The notes under the pieces are model-generated. The model ran no database searches and was not told the DNA's origin. It worked only from the letters and a program-made list of their open reading frames with translations. Shown here piece by piece: positions 36,301-49,800 of a DNA stretch of 64,000 bases (position 1 is its first letter; each line of letters begins with the position of its first letter). Source of the DNA: Nematostella vectensis (taxonomy: Eukaryota > Cnidaria > Anthozoa > Actiniaria > Edwardsiidae). The position numbers were made by a program, and so were the translations under genes. Location: NCBI RefSeq assembly GCF_932526225.1, contig NC_064035.1, forward strand, positions 18,775,969 to 18,839,968, given 5' to 3'.

Positions 36301-39300
36301 CAGCACATTCGTACACTTCGTATGTATCAGCTCATGGTGTCAGCTCATAGTCAGGGGAATAGCAGGGGGTGGGGCCCTGGATGCACGTGCCCCCCACCCC
36401 CCCCCCCCAAAAAAAAATTTCTTTAGGCCAGCTACAGCTCTGCTAGTTGATTGGCTATGCATGTTTCACTCGCAGGGGATTATATGTTGTGTCATACATT
36501 GAGGGATTAGTCTCTTTGCCATACATTGAGGGTATACACTCTTTATAAAAGGATGGGTTTCAAAAGTCACACAGTAGAGGTATGAGCATTTCCTCTGAGA
36601 TTCACTGCGGTATTTTAAGTGAATTAAAACTCACTAAGTATAAAGATATCCATGATCAACCTTGTGATAGTTGTGAACTTACTTGACCAGAAGATTGCAC
36701 TTGCTCAGAAGTGGATAAATGGCATACTCAAACAAAGGGATGAGGATCAGGATAAAAACAGGATTCATGGCCTAAAAAATATGACATCAAAAACCAATTA
36801 ATAATAGCGAGACCAATACATCTACTGTAAAACGTTATGCCAAGTGATACAAAACATGAAAAGATAGCTGCTGTAACCATTTTGCAATCTGTGAATTTAC
36901 TAGATAACAAGACAAGTTGCACCTGCACTTGGTCTGGCTTCAATGTCCCAAAAGCTCCCTAAAACAAAAGATTGAAATTAAAACCAATATTTCATTTTCA
37001 CATGAATCTCGAACAAGCTAATCATGTCTGATTGTAAGCTATAGTTTCCGCACAATCTTACCAAGTCGCCATCCATTTCCTCAGCTTGCAGGGTCCAACG
37101 AGATCCCTATAATCACACATAGAAATAAAAATTATTGTTATTTTCTGGGGAAAAAAATCAAGGTTAATGGCTGGGATATAAATCAACACTGGGTTGAGGA
37201 AGAATGTTGTACGCCTCTTGGAAAACAGTGGTTTGCTAATGATCCTTGGAGATCCTGTGTTAGACACCAATAAAAGGGCTCTGCTCTATCCCTCTGTCAC
37301 TCCCTCATATACCCTACCTGTTGGTCGAAAAGTGTCCAGAACACAGGCATTGGTAAGAACATGAAGAGCACTTTGAACAACGCTTTAATGTCACTGATCA
37401 TTTTGGCCTGGAAAAATTGAAATGGCAAGGTTTTAGGCAAGGAAATAAGAATGAAGATGGAACGAAGAAATGGTGTGATCTGCAACAGAACCACACCACA
37501 TTGTCGACTGCAGTCTAGAGGATGTTACTGTGCGTCATCCTACCCCGTAGTCATTCTCAGCCCAGTCCATCCAGTGGTCTTTCTTTACACTTGGGTCCTT
37601 GTTTCGAAAACGGTTCTTTATGGCACACTAGAAAACAACAATTAACTTACTTTTTATGGTGGCTATGATTATGTTCTATGGAATTAGTAGCTAATCTGAA
37701 AAAGTGTTGTCATCCTGTCACTGTAGAGGGTTGGCCTTACTTGCTTGCCACTCTTGACACTTCTTTTGTCTGTTCAATAGTTTCTTGTGTAATTATACTT
37801 GCGTAAAGGAAGTCTTCAAATAGTATAAATAAATAGAGGAAAAACCCAATTATGCAATAGCAAATACAATATCCTTATATTTTCTTTGTTATGGTCGTCT
37901 TCTTAGACAAAAGCCTGATATATCCTGGTGTTGAGCTAATATTTATTTTGCATTTTGTTAATACACACTACACACCCCAACGGCACAAGTCACTTGGAGT
38001 ACAACATTTCCCTCTGGGGGAATTTTCTTGTACTTTTTGCGACCACACCAGAATAATCCTAGAAGAAACAAATTTGCAATTTTTCGTTAGTTGTATTTCA
38101 CAAGTAAATAGTCTCAAATGTTAACGCCAAAGGAATAAATGAGAAGAATGAGAAGGGAAAGGGAGAAAAGGGGAGAAAGGGAAGAAAAGGGAGAAAAGGA
38201 ATGAATGCAATACAAGCTATGAGTAGAGTTTTGTAAAATGAGTTTGGTAACTTATTCAGCACTTCTGAAAGTGTTGTTTTCATATTTTGTAACTTACCAA
38301 CTGATGTTATCATCAAAATTGCAGGAACACCAAAAGCCAGGGGATAGCAATTGTTGCCAAAACAATTAACATCTCCTGTAAAAATATCAACATTACAGGA
38401 TATTAGCAACCCTAGAAATTCTCAACACCATAATTACCCTAACCTCTATTCTAGAGTACTTTTTCCAACAATTTTTGATAATGATACAGCTGAACATCAT
38501 TGTAAATAATTTATCCCTTTTACACTATTTGTCATCCTATTGTTGGATAATTTGTTGATCCCCTTCTCCCCAACCCCAAAAAGTCATATGCAAAAGTTTA
38601 AAGCCCTGAAATCCCTTGGATCCCTGTATCAAAGTAACCCCTGCCCTTGCGTACCTCTTAGGATAGGGGTAACAATCATTGACAGAAGGCTACCAAGGTT
38701 GATTGCAAAGTAGAAAATAGAGAAGAAGCTCTGAAGAAGATTTTCCTACAAAGACAAAAAAGCATATAGGATACAATTAAATTATGATTGGCTCATACTG
38801 TTAGCAATGAGGTGTTGAAAGTTGCTGGTAGTGCTTGTTAATAGACAAAGTAGTATGATAATAGATTTGATAGCACTAAAAAGGCTAACTGCCTTGAAAC
38901 ATCTGTTTAAATCTATCCTTTTTAGTGGTATTCCTCTAATGATACAACTTCTTACTGTAAGCAACTCAATAATATCACACACATGGATCAACCAAACATC
39001 TTCATAAATAATGACACTTACCTGTGCTGCAGAAAACTGGTCACCACCAAATGCTGACACACATGGCTTGATGCCTCCAGTGCCAATAGCAATCAGTAAC
39101 AAACCAATCATGACACCAGTACTATGAAAAAACAAAACATCATCTGGGTATGTAATCTAGCGTAATGATTGCCCTGTAATCAGACACATTTATGTCAACA
39201 TGAGACATTGAAACATTTCTTCATTGTACTTACAGTTTGACTTTAGCCAAAATAGCTGGTATGGATGTGATCGCCACCACAATGTTACCAAATGCGTAGA

Positions 39301-42300
39301 TCATGGAGACATACAGGATAGTCCTGAGTGGGAAAAGGTCTGCTATCATTCAAATGAATAACAAAGACCATTGACATACACAGACATTAACTAAATATTT
39401 TTTGGTGGACATAATAAATGAGTGCATTTATAGGGTAGATTATGGTGAATCTTGTCTGTTTTGTCAAAGAAGAACTGTGGCCCCCTTCTTTGCCACCATT
39501 TGGGAGAAATGATAGAAATTTTGAACACATTACAAAGTGATTATGATTACTTTATGATGATTGATGATGATAAGAGCATATGACACAAGAGTAATGAAGA
39601 TAATCATAACTAGATGGCGAAAGTATTTTAAGGGTGATGATAAATGTGCATTACCATACCTGTATTTCCCTAGCCAGCTGTCGGCTAATATAGCACCTAA
39701 TAAAGGACTGAAGTAACACAACATGTTGAATGCATGGTAGACAGCGGTAGCAGAGTCGTCATCCATCTTAAGCATGTGTGTGAGATAGATGACCAGAATG
39801 GCTGTGTATTTAAAAAAATACAAAAAAAAAAATGATCAGCAGGCTATGTCATACTTGATTGAAGGTTTAGGCTAAGTGTGACATTGACATGGTACTTGTC
39901 TGCTTGGGTAAAGGTGTCAGTAGGGTGAGGTGTAGGGGTTGGGTAAAGGTGTCAGTAGGGTGAGGTGTAGGGGTTGGGTAAAGGTGTCAGTAGGGTGAGG
40001 TGTAGGGGTTGGGTAAAGGTGTCAGTAGGGTGAGGTGTATGGGTTGGGTAAAGGTGTTAGTAGGGTGAGGTGTAGGGGTTGGGTAAAGGTGTCAGTAGGG
40101 TGAGGTGTATGGGTTGGGTAAAGGTGTCAGTAGGGTGTAGGTGTAGGGGTTGGGTAAAGGTGTCAGTAGGGTGTAGGTGTAGGGGTTGGGTAAAGGTGTC
40201 AGTAGGGTGTAGGTGTAGGGGTTGGGTAAAGGTGTCAGTAGAGTAGAGGTGTAGGGGTTGGGTAAAGGTGTCAGTAGGGTGTAGGTGTAGGGGTTGGGTA
40301 AAGGTGTCAGTAGGGTGAGGTGTAGGGGTTGGGTAAAGGTGTCAGTAGGGTGAGGTGTAGGGGTTGGGTAAAGGTGTCAGTAGGGTGAGGTGTAGGGGTT
40401 GGGTAAAGGTGTCAGTAGGGTGTAGGTGTAGCTGTTGGGTAAAGGTGTCAGTAGGGTGAGGTGTAGGGGTTGGGTAAAGGTGTCAGTAGGGTGTAGGTGT
40501 AGGGGTTGGGTAAAGGTGTCAGTAGGGTGAGGTGTAGGGGTTGGGTAAAGGTGTCAGTAGGGTGAGGTGTAGGGGTTGGGTAAAGGTGTCAGTAGGGTGA
40601 AGTGTAGGGGATGAGTGAAGATGTCAGATTAAGATGTAGAGATGTTTATCTTATTCTGTAGAGTGTGGGCATACTACATGTGACTACCAAGTCAATACAC
40701 ATTTAAATTAAATAATAATTGAAATTAAGAAATTCTTACCATGCATCCCATAGTAAGAGAAGCGCTCACAGAACTCATTTCCAAGGATATACCACACACT
40801 GATGGGGTAGCCAGTCTTGGAGAGTACACTCTGTAAGATGTGAATGTCATTTTGATAAAATACAGCAGGAAAAAGCAGAATTCCCTGAAGTTTGGATGGT
40901 CTTTATCGATTACAAGGCATAGTTAACGAAGCACCCGCCATACAACAACCCAAATAATGGAGTTGCAGGTATTACAAATAAGGAATATTAGCTTCCTTCT
41001 ACGGAAGTGATTAGTTTCCTTATACAGAAGTGACTGACATTTTTTGTCCAAAAACAAGCATTTCACATCATTATTACAAATTACAAAAACAAATGTGAGG
41101 TTATAACTTACATCTGAATAATAAACTTACCTCAAGAGTTGATTTCTTTCTTTCACTGTTGTCTAAGAAGCAATTAAACAGGCAATGTCTTACTATACAT
41201 TAAATAATTATTTTATCATTTTCTTATTTTGTTTCCTAAGGAGAAGAATTGGGTTTGTCCTTACATACAGCAGTCTTATATCTCAATGTCAGCATTCCCT
41301 CTCCCACCCCCATCTTCTTTTGAGCACCCTCTTGTAAACCTCCCTCCTTCATATGGTTAAAGGAAAGTTCATTTATTATCCCGAGGGGGGGCATGATACT
41401 GTGGGGGGCCTCAATAAATTGCCAATGTCTAAAGGGGGGGGGGGCATCAAAATTTTATGGATTTTAGAAAGGGGGTCACTAATTCTTTGGGTGTTGTCTC
41501 TTCTATATGATTTGAACAAGTGTCAAATCAGGCTTTTTTGTTCAACAAGTTTTGGTTTGGGGGCAGATATTTGGCATGCACAATCCAGGAGTTCAGGATT
41601 CGTATTAAGCCACATTTTATCTATGCAATGCAAACCTGCAATGCAACCTTAAAGTGCTTATGTTCAATATTTAAAATTATTAACAAAACGGTCTGTTGGT
41701 ATAAGCACTCATTCTTTGTCATCAATATCCTTGGTAATGTCTGTTTTGCTGTCTTGACATTATTGTTTTCCTTCATTTCGTTGCTCCTTCTTTCTTCAGT
41801 TTTCTCGAGGGGCAGGGGGGGCACCAAAAATATGGGGAAGAATAAGGGGGGCATGGAAAATTTTGTTCCTCTTGAGAGGGGGGGGGGGCTAATTTTATCC
41901 CTTACTTTTATCAAAATCCTCCCCCCCTCCCCCTCGGGATAATAAATGAACTTTCCCTAACAAGGAGATACACTGGAAGAGAAAAAATCTTAAAATCATT
42001 CCAAGTAATCAGGTTTTGCATAGAAATCAGCTACCCACTCTTTTCCTTTTTGCGGAAACACTGGGGAATCAAAGGGAAGAAAGTTGAAAATTTAAAGTAA
42101 TTTTAAGATTGATTTACTTTATTAATTGATGACATTAAGCTGATAACTTACTTACCAACAACCTCATAAACACATGCACATTGAGCTTTTGATGAACGTG
42201 AAATGAAAGGACACTAAAGAATTGATTTCAAGTGAAGTATACTAAAATGGTAAAATGTAACACCTCTTTGTTGGGAAAATAACTGTAAAATTAAAAAATA

Positions 42301-43318
42301 AATACAAATAGAAGAAAAAAAAGGATAACAATAATAATGGGTTGCCTTAGGTTTTACAGTTTAAATACAATAAACAAGGAATGCTCTTTGAGGTTGAAAA
42401 ATTAGCATTTCAAATTTCAAACAGTACTATACGGCTCAGCTGTTTCAACACGTACGCAATACCCTAACAACGTTACCTCAAATATTCGTGATAGTCAAAT
42501 ATTCATGTTTAAAAGTAAGATTTCTATTTTAACCATCTTTCTATAAGAGTATTTGTTCGAGGTTTTGTTATCAGTGTCATTTAGAGGAGAGGAGATCGGA
42601 AATAGATATATATGCAAAGATGAACGAGTTGGTTCAGACAGGGATATCGCTCAAAGTGGTTTAGGTCAAACCCACATTACTTTAGTTGGCAAGCGATTCT
42701 TATCCAAAGTAAGGCATTCTCGAAACATATTTCACCTGATAGTTGAAAATAGATGGTGAAGTAAGATTGCTCTAATAATAATGATATATCTAGAAGCAAT
42801 AATTGATACAAAAGCTTGATGGAATGTTATTGGTTTAAGTAAATAAAATCAACTTGTTTACTAAATTCGAATATTTTGTCTAGATTAAATGGCATCAATA
42901 TCATACGGTTGGAAAATATTGAAATTGTTTCAAAATTCAAGTCCACAGAGAAAGAAAGATCGAACAAGGAATCTTAGAATTTGTACGAATGCAAAGCCAA
43001 AGGAGTGGTGAACGGGAACCAGTGAAAGATACAAAATCAGCTATAAACTGTATTTGAAAATCCTAGATTTTGGTGCTAAAGAATAAATGGTAAAAACAAA
43101 GTCTTTTTATAACAAATAAAAGGGACGAAATAAGGTAACTGCATTATATTTCTGCAGGTGTCAAATAGTAAAAGTCAGATCGATCGACACTTTCGAACGG
43201 AAACCAACAACAGCCAACATGTAATAAATACGAGTTTCGTAAAAAGCATAATACCTCGTTGGTTTGCATCTTCATCTGTGTCTTTGTCGATTAAGGGAGA
43301 ATATGGCGTCGATGACAT
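32926..43318 (-). CDS. SLC15A: SLC15-family proton-coupled oligopeptide transporter (PEPT type)
   Basis: This plasma-membrane symporter takes up di- and tripeptides with protons. Twenty-four minus-strand exons: 43318-43255, 42185-42156, 41162-41131, 40830-40740, 39801-39660, 39323-39234, 39121-39022, 38745-38655, 38375-38298, 38058-37976, 37627-37544, 37407-37318, 37106-37062, 36958-36923, 36771-36683, 36206-36125, 35982-35860, 35777-35613, 35418-35372, 35206-35084, 34945-34897, 33937-33806, 33553-33446, 33096-32926. All phases agree and total 2145 nt, 714 residues, as for PEPT1/PEPT2. Diagnostic motifs: proton-binding ExxERF ([11 protein letters not shown]), [11 protein letters not shown]2 signature [53 protein letters not shown] and [17 protein letters not shown]. 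The exons from 35982 to 34897 encode the large extracellular loop domain between TM9 and TM10 typical of PEPT1/2. The 30-nt second exon is least certain. Confidence 0.96.
33254..33426. repeat. (GAT)n microsatellite in SLC15 intron
   Basis: A GAT/GGT-interrupted triplet tract of about 170 bp lies between the last two transporter exons and begins about 20 bp from the donor of the exon 33553-33446. The word GACAAGGACGAGG before GATGATGATGG occurs twice (about 33238 and 33339), so the tract also carries a duplication of about 100 bp. Met-rich, His-rich and Ile-rich ORFs here are repeat products. Confidence 0.95.
34198..34325. repeat. possible short dispersed repeat in SLC15 intron
   Basis: The stretch opens with AGCGGATCTAGGGGGAG and closes with CCAATCCGCCCCTG, a loosely inverted G-rich/C-rich pair around a C-rich middle (TTAAACCCCCTTTTG). 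The match is too poor to call real terminal repeats with confidence. Confidence 0.3.
34326..34640. repeat. 34/36-bp minisatellite in SLC15 intron
   Basis: About nine copies of a unit containing GGAGTGGTTATGGGGTCT then CTTGACCCTTACTTTGAA. Some copies lose a CT pair, giving a 34-bp form that alternates with the 36-bp form towards the right end, a sign of higher-order amplification. Confidence 0.95.
39908..40612. repeat. 35/36-bp minisatellite in SLC15 intron, about 20 copies
   Basis: The unit contains GGTAAAGGTGTCAGTAGGG then TGAGGTGTAGGGGTTG. Variant copies have TGTAGGTGTAGG (36 bp) in two separate blocks. It lies between transporter exons 40830-40740 and 39801-39660 and takes up most of that 0.94-kb intron. 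Confidence 0.97.
41361..41957. mobile_element. ~0.6-kb non-autonomous element with terminal inverted repeats
   Basis: The left end (about 41361-41390, GGAAAGTTCATTTATTATCC then CGAGGGGG) is matched in inverted orientation at about 41930-41957. The interior is rich in G runs on the plus strand (near 41435 and 41880) and codes for nothing recognisable. It sits in an SLC15 intron between the exons 42185-42156 and 41162-41131. TTAA adjoins the left end and CTAA the right, so the target-site duplication is unclear. Confidence 0.75.
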
Positions 43319-43842
43319 CGTAAAAGGACGTTTAGTTTACGGGTGGTAAGATGTTAAGCCACCGAAGACCACAGGATCACAACAACACAAGCGACGGACA
43401 GTGTCAACCCACACAAGCTCTATTTTTCATCCTTATCTCGCTAAACAGAAACTCACTCCAAAGCCTTTAGATACACCGGTACCAAGACAATACACAGAAA
43501 CTAGCTTTCAGTGTAATAAAATGATTGAGATAAATAATATATGAGATTTCTTGACCCTTTTTGACGCTCAACTACTCGCCCCTGTCCTTGAAGCCCATGG
43601 AATGCTAATTAGGTTTCTCTAGAACCCGCTGATCAGCAAAACTGTGGTCCCAGAAGTCCTAACAATTTTATAATATTTTTAATGTTTTTTTCCTCTCGAA
43701 AAGTCTAATTATAAAGGCATTAAAGCGCCTAGTTTGTCATTCTTTGCGCTTTTGTTTATTCGTTGATCTCTTTTTTGTTTTTGTTTTTCTGATAAAACTT
43801 GGGGCTAGTTACCAGCCTTACTCGGTTGGCTTGAAATTCAAA
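43319..43842. promoter_or_regulatory. divergent promoter interval between SLC15 and TAF5
   Basis: The two start codons face away from each other and are 524 bp apart, so this interval must contain both 5' UTRs and both core promoters unless there are undetected upstream exons. No unambiguous TATA box could be assigned to either gene. Confidence 0.6.
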
Positions 43843-46800
43843 ATGGCCGCCAACACGAGCGCTTCCAGCGCGCCAGGACAACAAACCGACCCTGGCAAGA
43901 AAGACAAACAGACATTGCTGGCTGTTTTGCAATTTTTGAAAGAGAAAAAACTATTAGTAAGTGCGATACAGGTCATTTGATGTAATAGAAGTTGGTAAAG
44001 TAAGGTATTTCGAAGCGAGACAGACGGAGATTTAAACAATGAAAAACACACCAGCTAAACTACAAACATACACACTTATATACAAAAGTAAGACTCTTTA
44101 GATTTTGAAGTCATCAATATTGCTTTGGCTTATCAAAGATGGCACAATTTAAAGATGCTAGATTGTGTAAACTTGCGGATTGGAATGGTTATTTTTAGGA
44201 AACAGAGAAGATTTTCAGACAAGAAGCCAACTGCCTCGGAAATGTTGAGCTAAACTTCGAGACTACTCCGGACATTGACACAGATCTGTCGTCCGTACTT
44301 TCAGCGTACAACAGGTTTGTTTTGAAAGTCTTTTGTAACAAAGCTAAAGATGACTCAAATAATGCTAAGAGTTGTCTTTTTGAGTTTAACTTATAAGCAT
44401 TAATTTATTCCATGACAGTATAATGATCAGTGGTGCTCTTTATTATTGATAGTGAGGCAGATCCGACGAGATATGAAGACTACTATACAAGGTACACTAA
44501 ACATTCATTTACGATTTGAAAAGCTATTCACATTCACAGCTGTAGGGGGCCTCAAAATATTTGGGGGCATGAAACAGAAACATTGAGGAAATAAATGGGA
44601 GCACAGCAATTCCCCAACTGGCCCATTCCTTATGATAATGTAAGTTTAAAACTTGATGAATTGAATCACTGCTTAATTTAATACATAATTGCTGATTAAT
44701 GTAAAACTATCACAAATGTTATAAAACATTGATTTGTAATAACAAATCAATGCTTAATGCAGGCTGTGTGTACAATGTTGACACTCAAACGCGCCGCAGC
44801 GCATTGCCAACTAAAATCTCAGAAAAGCTAGACATCAATTCAAAATTAGCCACTCAAACTCAATTATTTATATGAACATTAACCTAAACCTTAATTATAG
44901 TTTATATTTTAGCAATAAAAACGGAAACAGCGATCGAAAAAGTTGAGGATTCAAGGCTAAAAGTGTTAATTAGCGTTACATCTTGTCTAATCGGCTAGAC
45001 AAAAATCGTTGTAAAAATGCTTAGAGACACGCTATTGATGTAAAAATTGCACTTTCTTAATGTACTTACATTTGAGATTACCCTCAGCTTAGTTTTTTTC
45101 TTGCAAAATAGCTTCAAATGGATAATTTTGCAGTAACCACTTTTCACATAAAAACATCATGTGAATTGTCGACGAAGAGAAAACATGCATTATGACGGCC
45201 TTTGTTAGACAATATCGTAATTTTATAGTGATAGATGTTGTGTACATTAGTTGCAGTTTCAATAAATTGCACCCTGTAAATCGAATGTATAACACGCCGA
45301 GTCGTTAGCACGCTAGCGTGTCACTAGATGGCGTGTGTACTCGCCGAGTTTTGGTAAGTTTATTAATGTGATCCCACACGCAAGAACACAGCATTGCTCT
45401 AGCTATGGACACGGATAGTTCAGTCACCGGAGCGTAAATAATTCGTCAGACAAGGGCCAAATATCAGAAGGACTATTACAGCAAGAATCTTGAGAAAATC
45501 AATAGAACAATTCGGGGAAAGGCCAAGCTCAAGAGAGAGGAGAAACAAGCTAACCTTCCTGACGAAGTCACAAATCGACGACTAAAATGGCGGCAGAGTA
45601 AAGCTCGTAAAAAAGGATCATCTACATGGATATACGTTGCTAGCTTAGAGATTTCTATCTCTAGTACTTCGAGTTCTTGTTGCGTATCCTCATTAGTTAA
45701 TTTGTTTTTGAAGAAATGGTCACACAAACATACGACGCGAAACAGCTAGAACACGAACACGAATAGCTTTGAGAGATTAAGGAATGCGCTTGGGTTTTAC
45801 ATTTATTTGAGTGGTATTGCACATACGGATCTCATTCCTTCTCATTAAGATCGACGCAGTCGTAGAGGACGTTTTTTATATGGGGCGGAAAAACATCAAC
45901 ATTGTGATTTGGCGAAAGGTCTGCTAAAGATGTTGTAAAGCCATCTAAAAAAATAGAAGTGTACATTAGCAAATTGCTTAATTTTTTTTTCTTTTATCAT
46001 ACACCGTTTCGTTTCTGGTTTAAAAAAACAATTCACTACGCACATAGGGAAATGATTAGCACTATCTTCCTCCATAGCAATGTGTTATGGCAAGAAATTA
46101 GCATGTTGTTCTTGAATAAACAATGTGCGTGCAGTGACGTCTCGAGTGACATGCTCTGCAAATTCGCCATATCTACTTACCAGCGTGCATGGCAAACACA
46201 GTTCTGACCCTGTCCAAAAAAGACTCTGCGTGTGTTGACACAACGTAAAGTAATAGGCTTAGGCTTAGGCTTGCTGAACCGTGCAAATTACACACTGATA
46301 CGAGCCATTGCACGGTCCGGCGGCGTGCATGTGACACAATTGGGTACCAACATTGAGCACATAGCCTGCAAAAAAAGGTATTATTGTAATAACAGGCTTA
46401 ATGCGTAATGTAATAACACACTAACGCCTAATGTAATAAACACAAATTAAAAAAACAAATTTCAATTGTGTTTGAATAAAAAGATCACTAAACTGATGGT
46501 GAGTCATCTTAGGGTCAAGTGGGTCCAACAAAGTAGCTATTACACGTTTCCTCAATTTCCAAAATAAATTCATTATGCTACCCATATCAGTTAATATACA
46601 TGGAACACAGTGAGAGTTGGCATAGCTTGGGACAAGGTCTGAATGTTGTAGTAATTTGGTTTCAATAATTGTAATTTTATTCAATTTGAGGAATTTGTGA
46701 CTAATTTACCAAGGTCCCACTCCAATTATGATATAATCAAAATGCCAAACTGCATAAATATAGTTCAAAAGCATACTAAAATAGGCATCCAATGATAAGT

Positions 46801-49800
46801 ACCTCTAAACCTGCAGAGGCAAATACTAGGGGGGAGGGGGAAGTGATCCCAGTGCCCCACCCCTTGCAATTGAGCAATTGTAGTGGAATATATAAGATAC
46901 ATAGAAGCAAAGTAGCAAAAAAGCAAAAAAAGTTACTCATAGTGCCATCTTTTTGCTTTTGCTTTAATACAGCCTACAAGCATTTGTTGAGAAGTCTCTT
47001 GATTTATACAAGGTTTGTTGTGTTAATGCCTTGAGTTGCATTTTCTTTAGTTTAATTGTATCTTATTGTATCCTATTATCTTCTATCAACAGCCGGAGCT
47101 TGCAATGATACTGTACCCCCTCTTCATTCATATGTACTTGGAATTGGTTTATAAAGGCCATGAGAACCAAGGTACATTACCATCTTCCATCAAATTATGT
47201 TTTTCATTTCTATTTGCATTGTACTAATTTTTAAGAATTTTTAAATTGTTAAAAATGCAAAATTTACATTTTTTGTAATACCCATATTTTAACTATTTTT
47301 TAAGTCAGGAGATGGGGGGGGGAGGTGCATGTGCCTGGGATGGATTCGGATTAGGATCCTTTTTTTAATTAGTTTAGAGATTTTTACGAACTTACTGCAA
47401 GTTAAAAAACAAATAACATATTATGAAACATTTTGAAAACCAAGTAAGGTATGGGTGTTTTTTTTAGCAATTGCTTGCTTTCCTAACATCATTTAAGGTT
47501 ATGTCAGGTAATTGGGTAATTACCTTCCTCGAAAGGGACCTTGGGTTATTAGCAATGGCATCTTCAAAAGCAAGAATTTACCAAGTGCAATTATGGCATG
47601 TGTACTGTTCAATTACAGCTCAGTCGTTCTTTAACAAGTTCAGGCAAAGTCAAGAGGATTATCATGAAGAGGACATCAAGAAGTTGTCTGCCATGACTAG
47701 ACGAGAGCACATGGGAAACAATGATTTTATTGCTACCCTAAGGTACCTGTCCATTTTCCTGCCATTATGAAAAAGTAGGCATGTTTCCTCAACAAACATC
47801 TTCACATCACAGTACACCAAACATTTTTGCATCATAGCACTAAGTCATCTAAGGCACTTCCGTAAGGCTTTGCTGCATTTAAGAAATGCTATGAGAATGT
47901 TGTCAAGATGCCTGTATGTCTGCTACTGGTATGTCCCTAAAAGTGGGTAAGTAGGACAAGCTGGCACTTTTTTGGTTGCTTCACATGCAAAAAAAAAAGA
48001 TGGGACGGTGTTAGCCAGCTTTGCTAGAGCAAGTCTGGGGACGGTGTGAGCGCCATGTGGTGAGCAGTGATCTTGGTCAGGATCAATACTCTCTGTATTA
48101 AGGGTCTTCCTCCTGCAAGTGCCATATGGTGAACATAATGTTTCCAAGGAGGGTCCACCTCCTTGGATTATCCCTATGCCTTGGGTATAAGGGGGCTTGA
48201 AAGATCAAGTTTTTGTTTCTCTTTAATTTAATGGTAGACTTTGGTAGAGAACCTCCTTCCATGGGGAACAGCTGACTTGTTTTGCTAATTTGTTAATTGT
48301 ATGTTTAACAGGAGTAACAAATTTGTGATAAGAATGTCAAGAGACACTTACCAAATTTTAAAGAAACATTTACAGGTATGGTATGTGATTTCTTACATGC
48401 TGCACTCAATTGCTTTTTTGTTAGTTATTGCTAGAGGGGTGGGGTCAGCTGCACCCAAAGAAATACAAGGTGAACATCCCATCACTCCCCTTCAGCTCAC
48501 TTTGAAAATACTGAACATAAGTGTTTATTGAAAAGTAAATTAAGCATTGGGCTTAAGCTTCAAATCATTTGTTCTCTTTAAGCCGAGATGTATTTTGTGT
48601 AATTTGTACTGGAAAAACCCTTAGTCATTCTGGCACTTGACGGAACAATTGAAATTGCATTTGTTCATTGTGTTCTGTAAAGGCTCATGTATATATAGAT
48701 TCAAAAAAGTCTGACTAGTATATCTAGCCAGTATTAGCACCTGTTTTGATTGGTTTAATGTTTTGTTTGCCAGCCTTTCTATACTTAGTGTTTAAGTTGA
48801 CAATTTTTTTTGATGGGGGATATCCTTGGAGAATAAAAGCTGTGGCTATTTGTTAATACATGAGCAAAGATAATATTATAAAATCATATCACATATTAAT
48901 GATTCTCTTATTGTATAGGAGCTGCAGATGGAGACGCTACTCTCAATAATTCAACAACACCTGCATTTTGACGGTAATTTTATTTTTCTCCTTTGTACAG
49001 TCCTACCCACCATGGTGCAACTCATGCTGTGGCCAACTTGAAAGTTTTTTAAGTAAACCTGTAGTAAGGATTTGAGACACTTGCTATGTTTGCTTCAATG
49101 GAGTATGTTATGTTCACAACAGTTGTGTCAATCAGTTGTGTGTTCCTTACATGATTATTTTCTAACTTTCTTTAAGCTTTGTACTGTAATGGTGCTTATG
49201 ATAGCTCGTGTCAAGCCATGAAAAACCTCCATCCTTAAGCATTTTTCAGTAAACAAAGATTAGTGATATTTTTTCAACCAACTTTAATTTCACAGTTTTA
49301 CTCACTAAATGGGGTAAAATATTACCCCTACTGTGTGTAATGATTATCACCAACTTAAAAAAAAAACACTACACTACTACTATACATCCATTGTTTATTT
49401 GTCTACCTGGTATGGGTGTCCCATTTTCTGGGGTAGACAGCAGGCAGCTTTGTCTCATGCCAGATCTCCATGACTTAGAATGGCTTGGTGCCAGTGTTGG
49501 AGAGGAGTTGTGGTCATTCTATTGCTGTTACCAGTCTGATTTCATCCCATGATACCCAATGTTTATGTCATTTTAAAATCATGATATCATGGGAATGGCA
49601 AAAAAAACTTCTAAGGTGTTTGCCATTGCATTTTATTAGTATTTGAGGGAAGACCCAGGAACAAGCAAGCAGTAGATGCAACCTCAGGGGGGATCACAGG
49701 GGAAGCCACATTTGAAGGTTTGTTAATGCACTGGAATCCACTCCAGCAGTCCAGGGGTCTAGCTGTACTGACTGAGAATTTTTTTTTAATGGCAATGCAT

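Noticed and set aside
37720-37760. 29-nt exon candidate in SLC15 (KRSVKSGKQ)
   Set aside because: Phase-compatible, but the exon at 38058-37976 also fits the phases and carries the family-like [14 protein letters not shown], so it is the right one.
46257-46274. TTAGGC repeats resembling nematode telomere
   Set aside because: Only about two to three units, flanked by ordinary sequence, and the animal genes do not point to a nematode.
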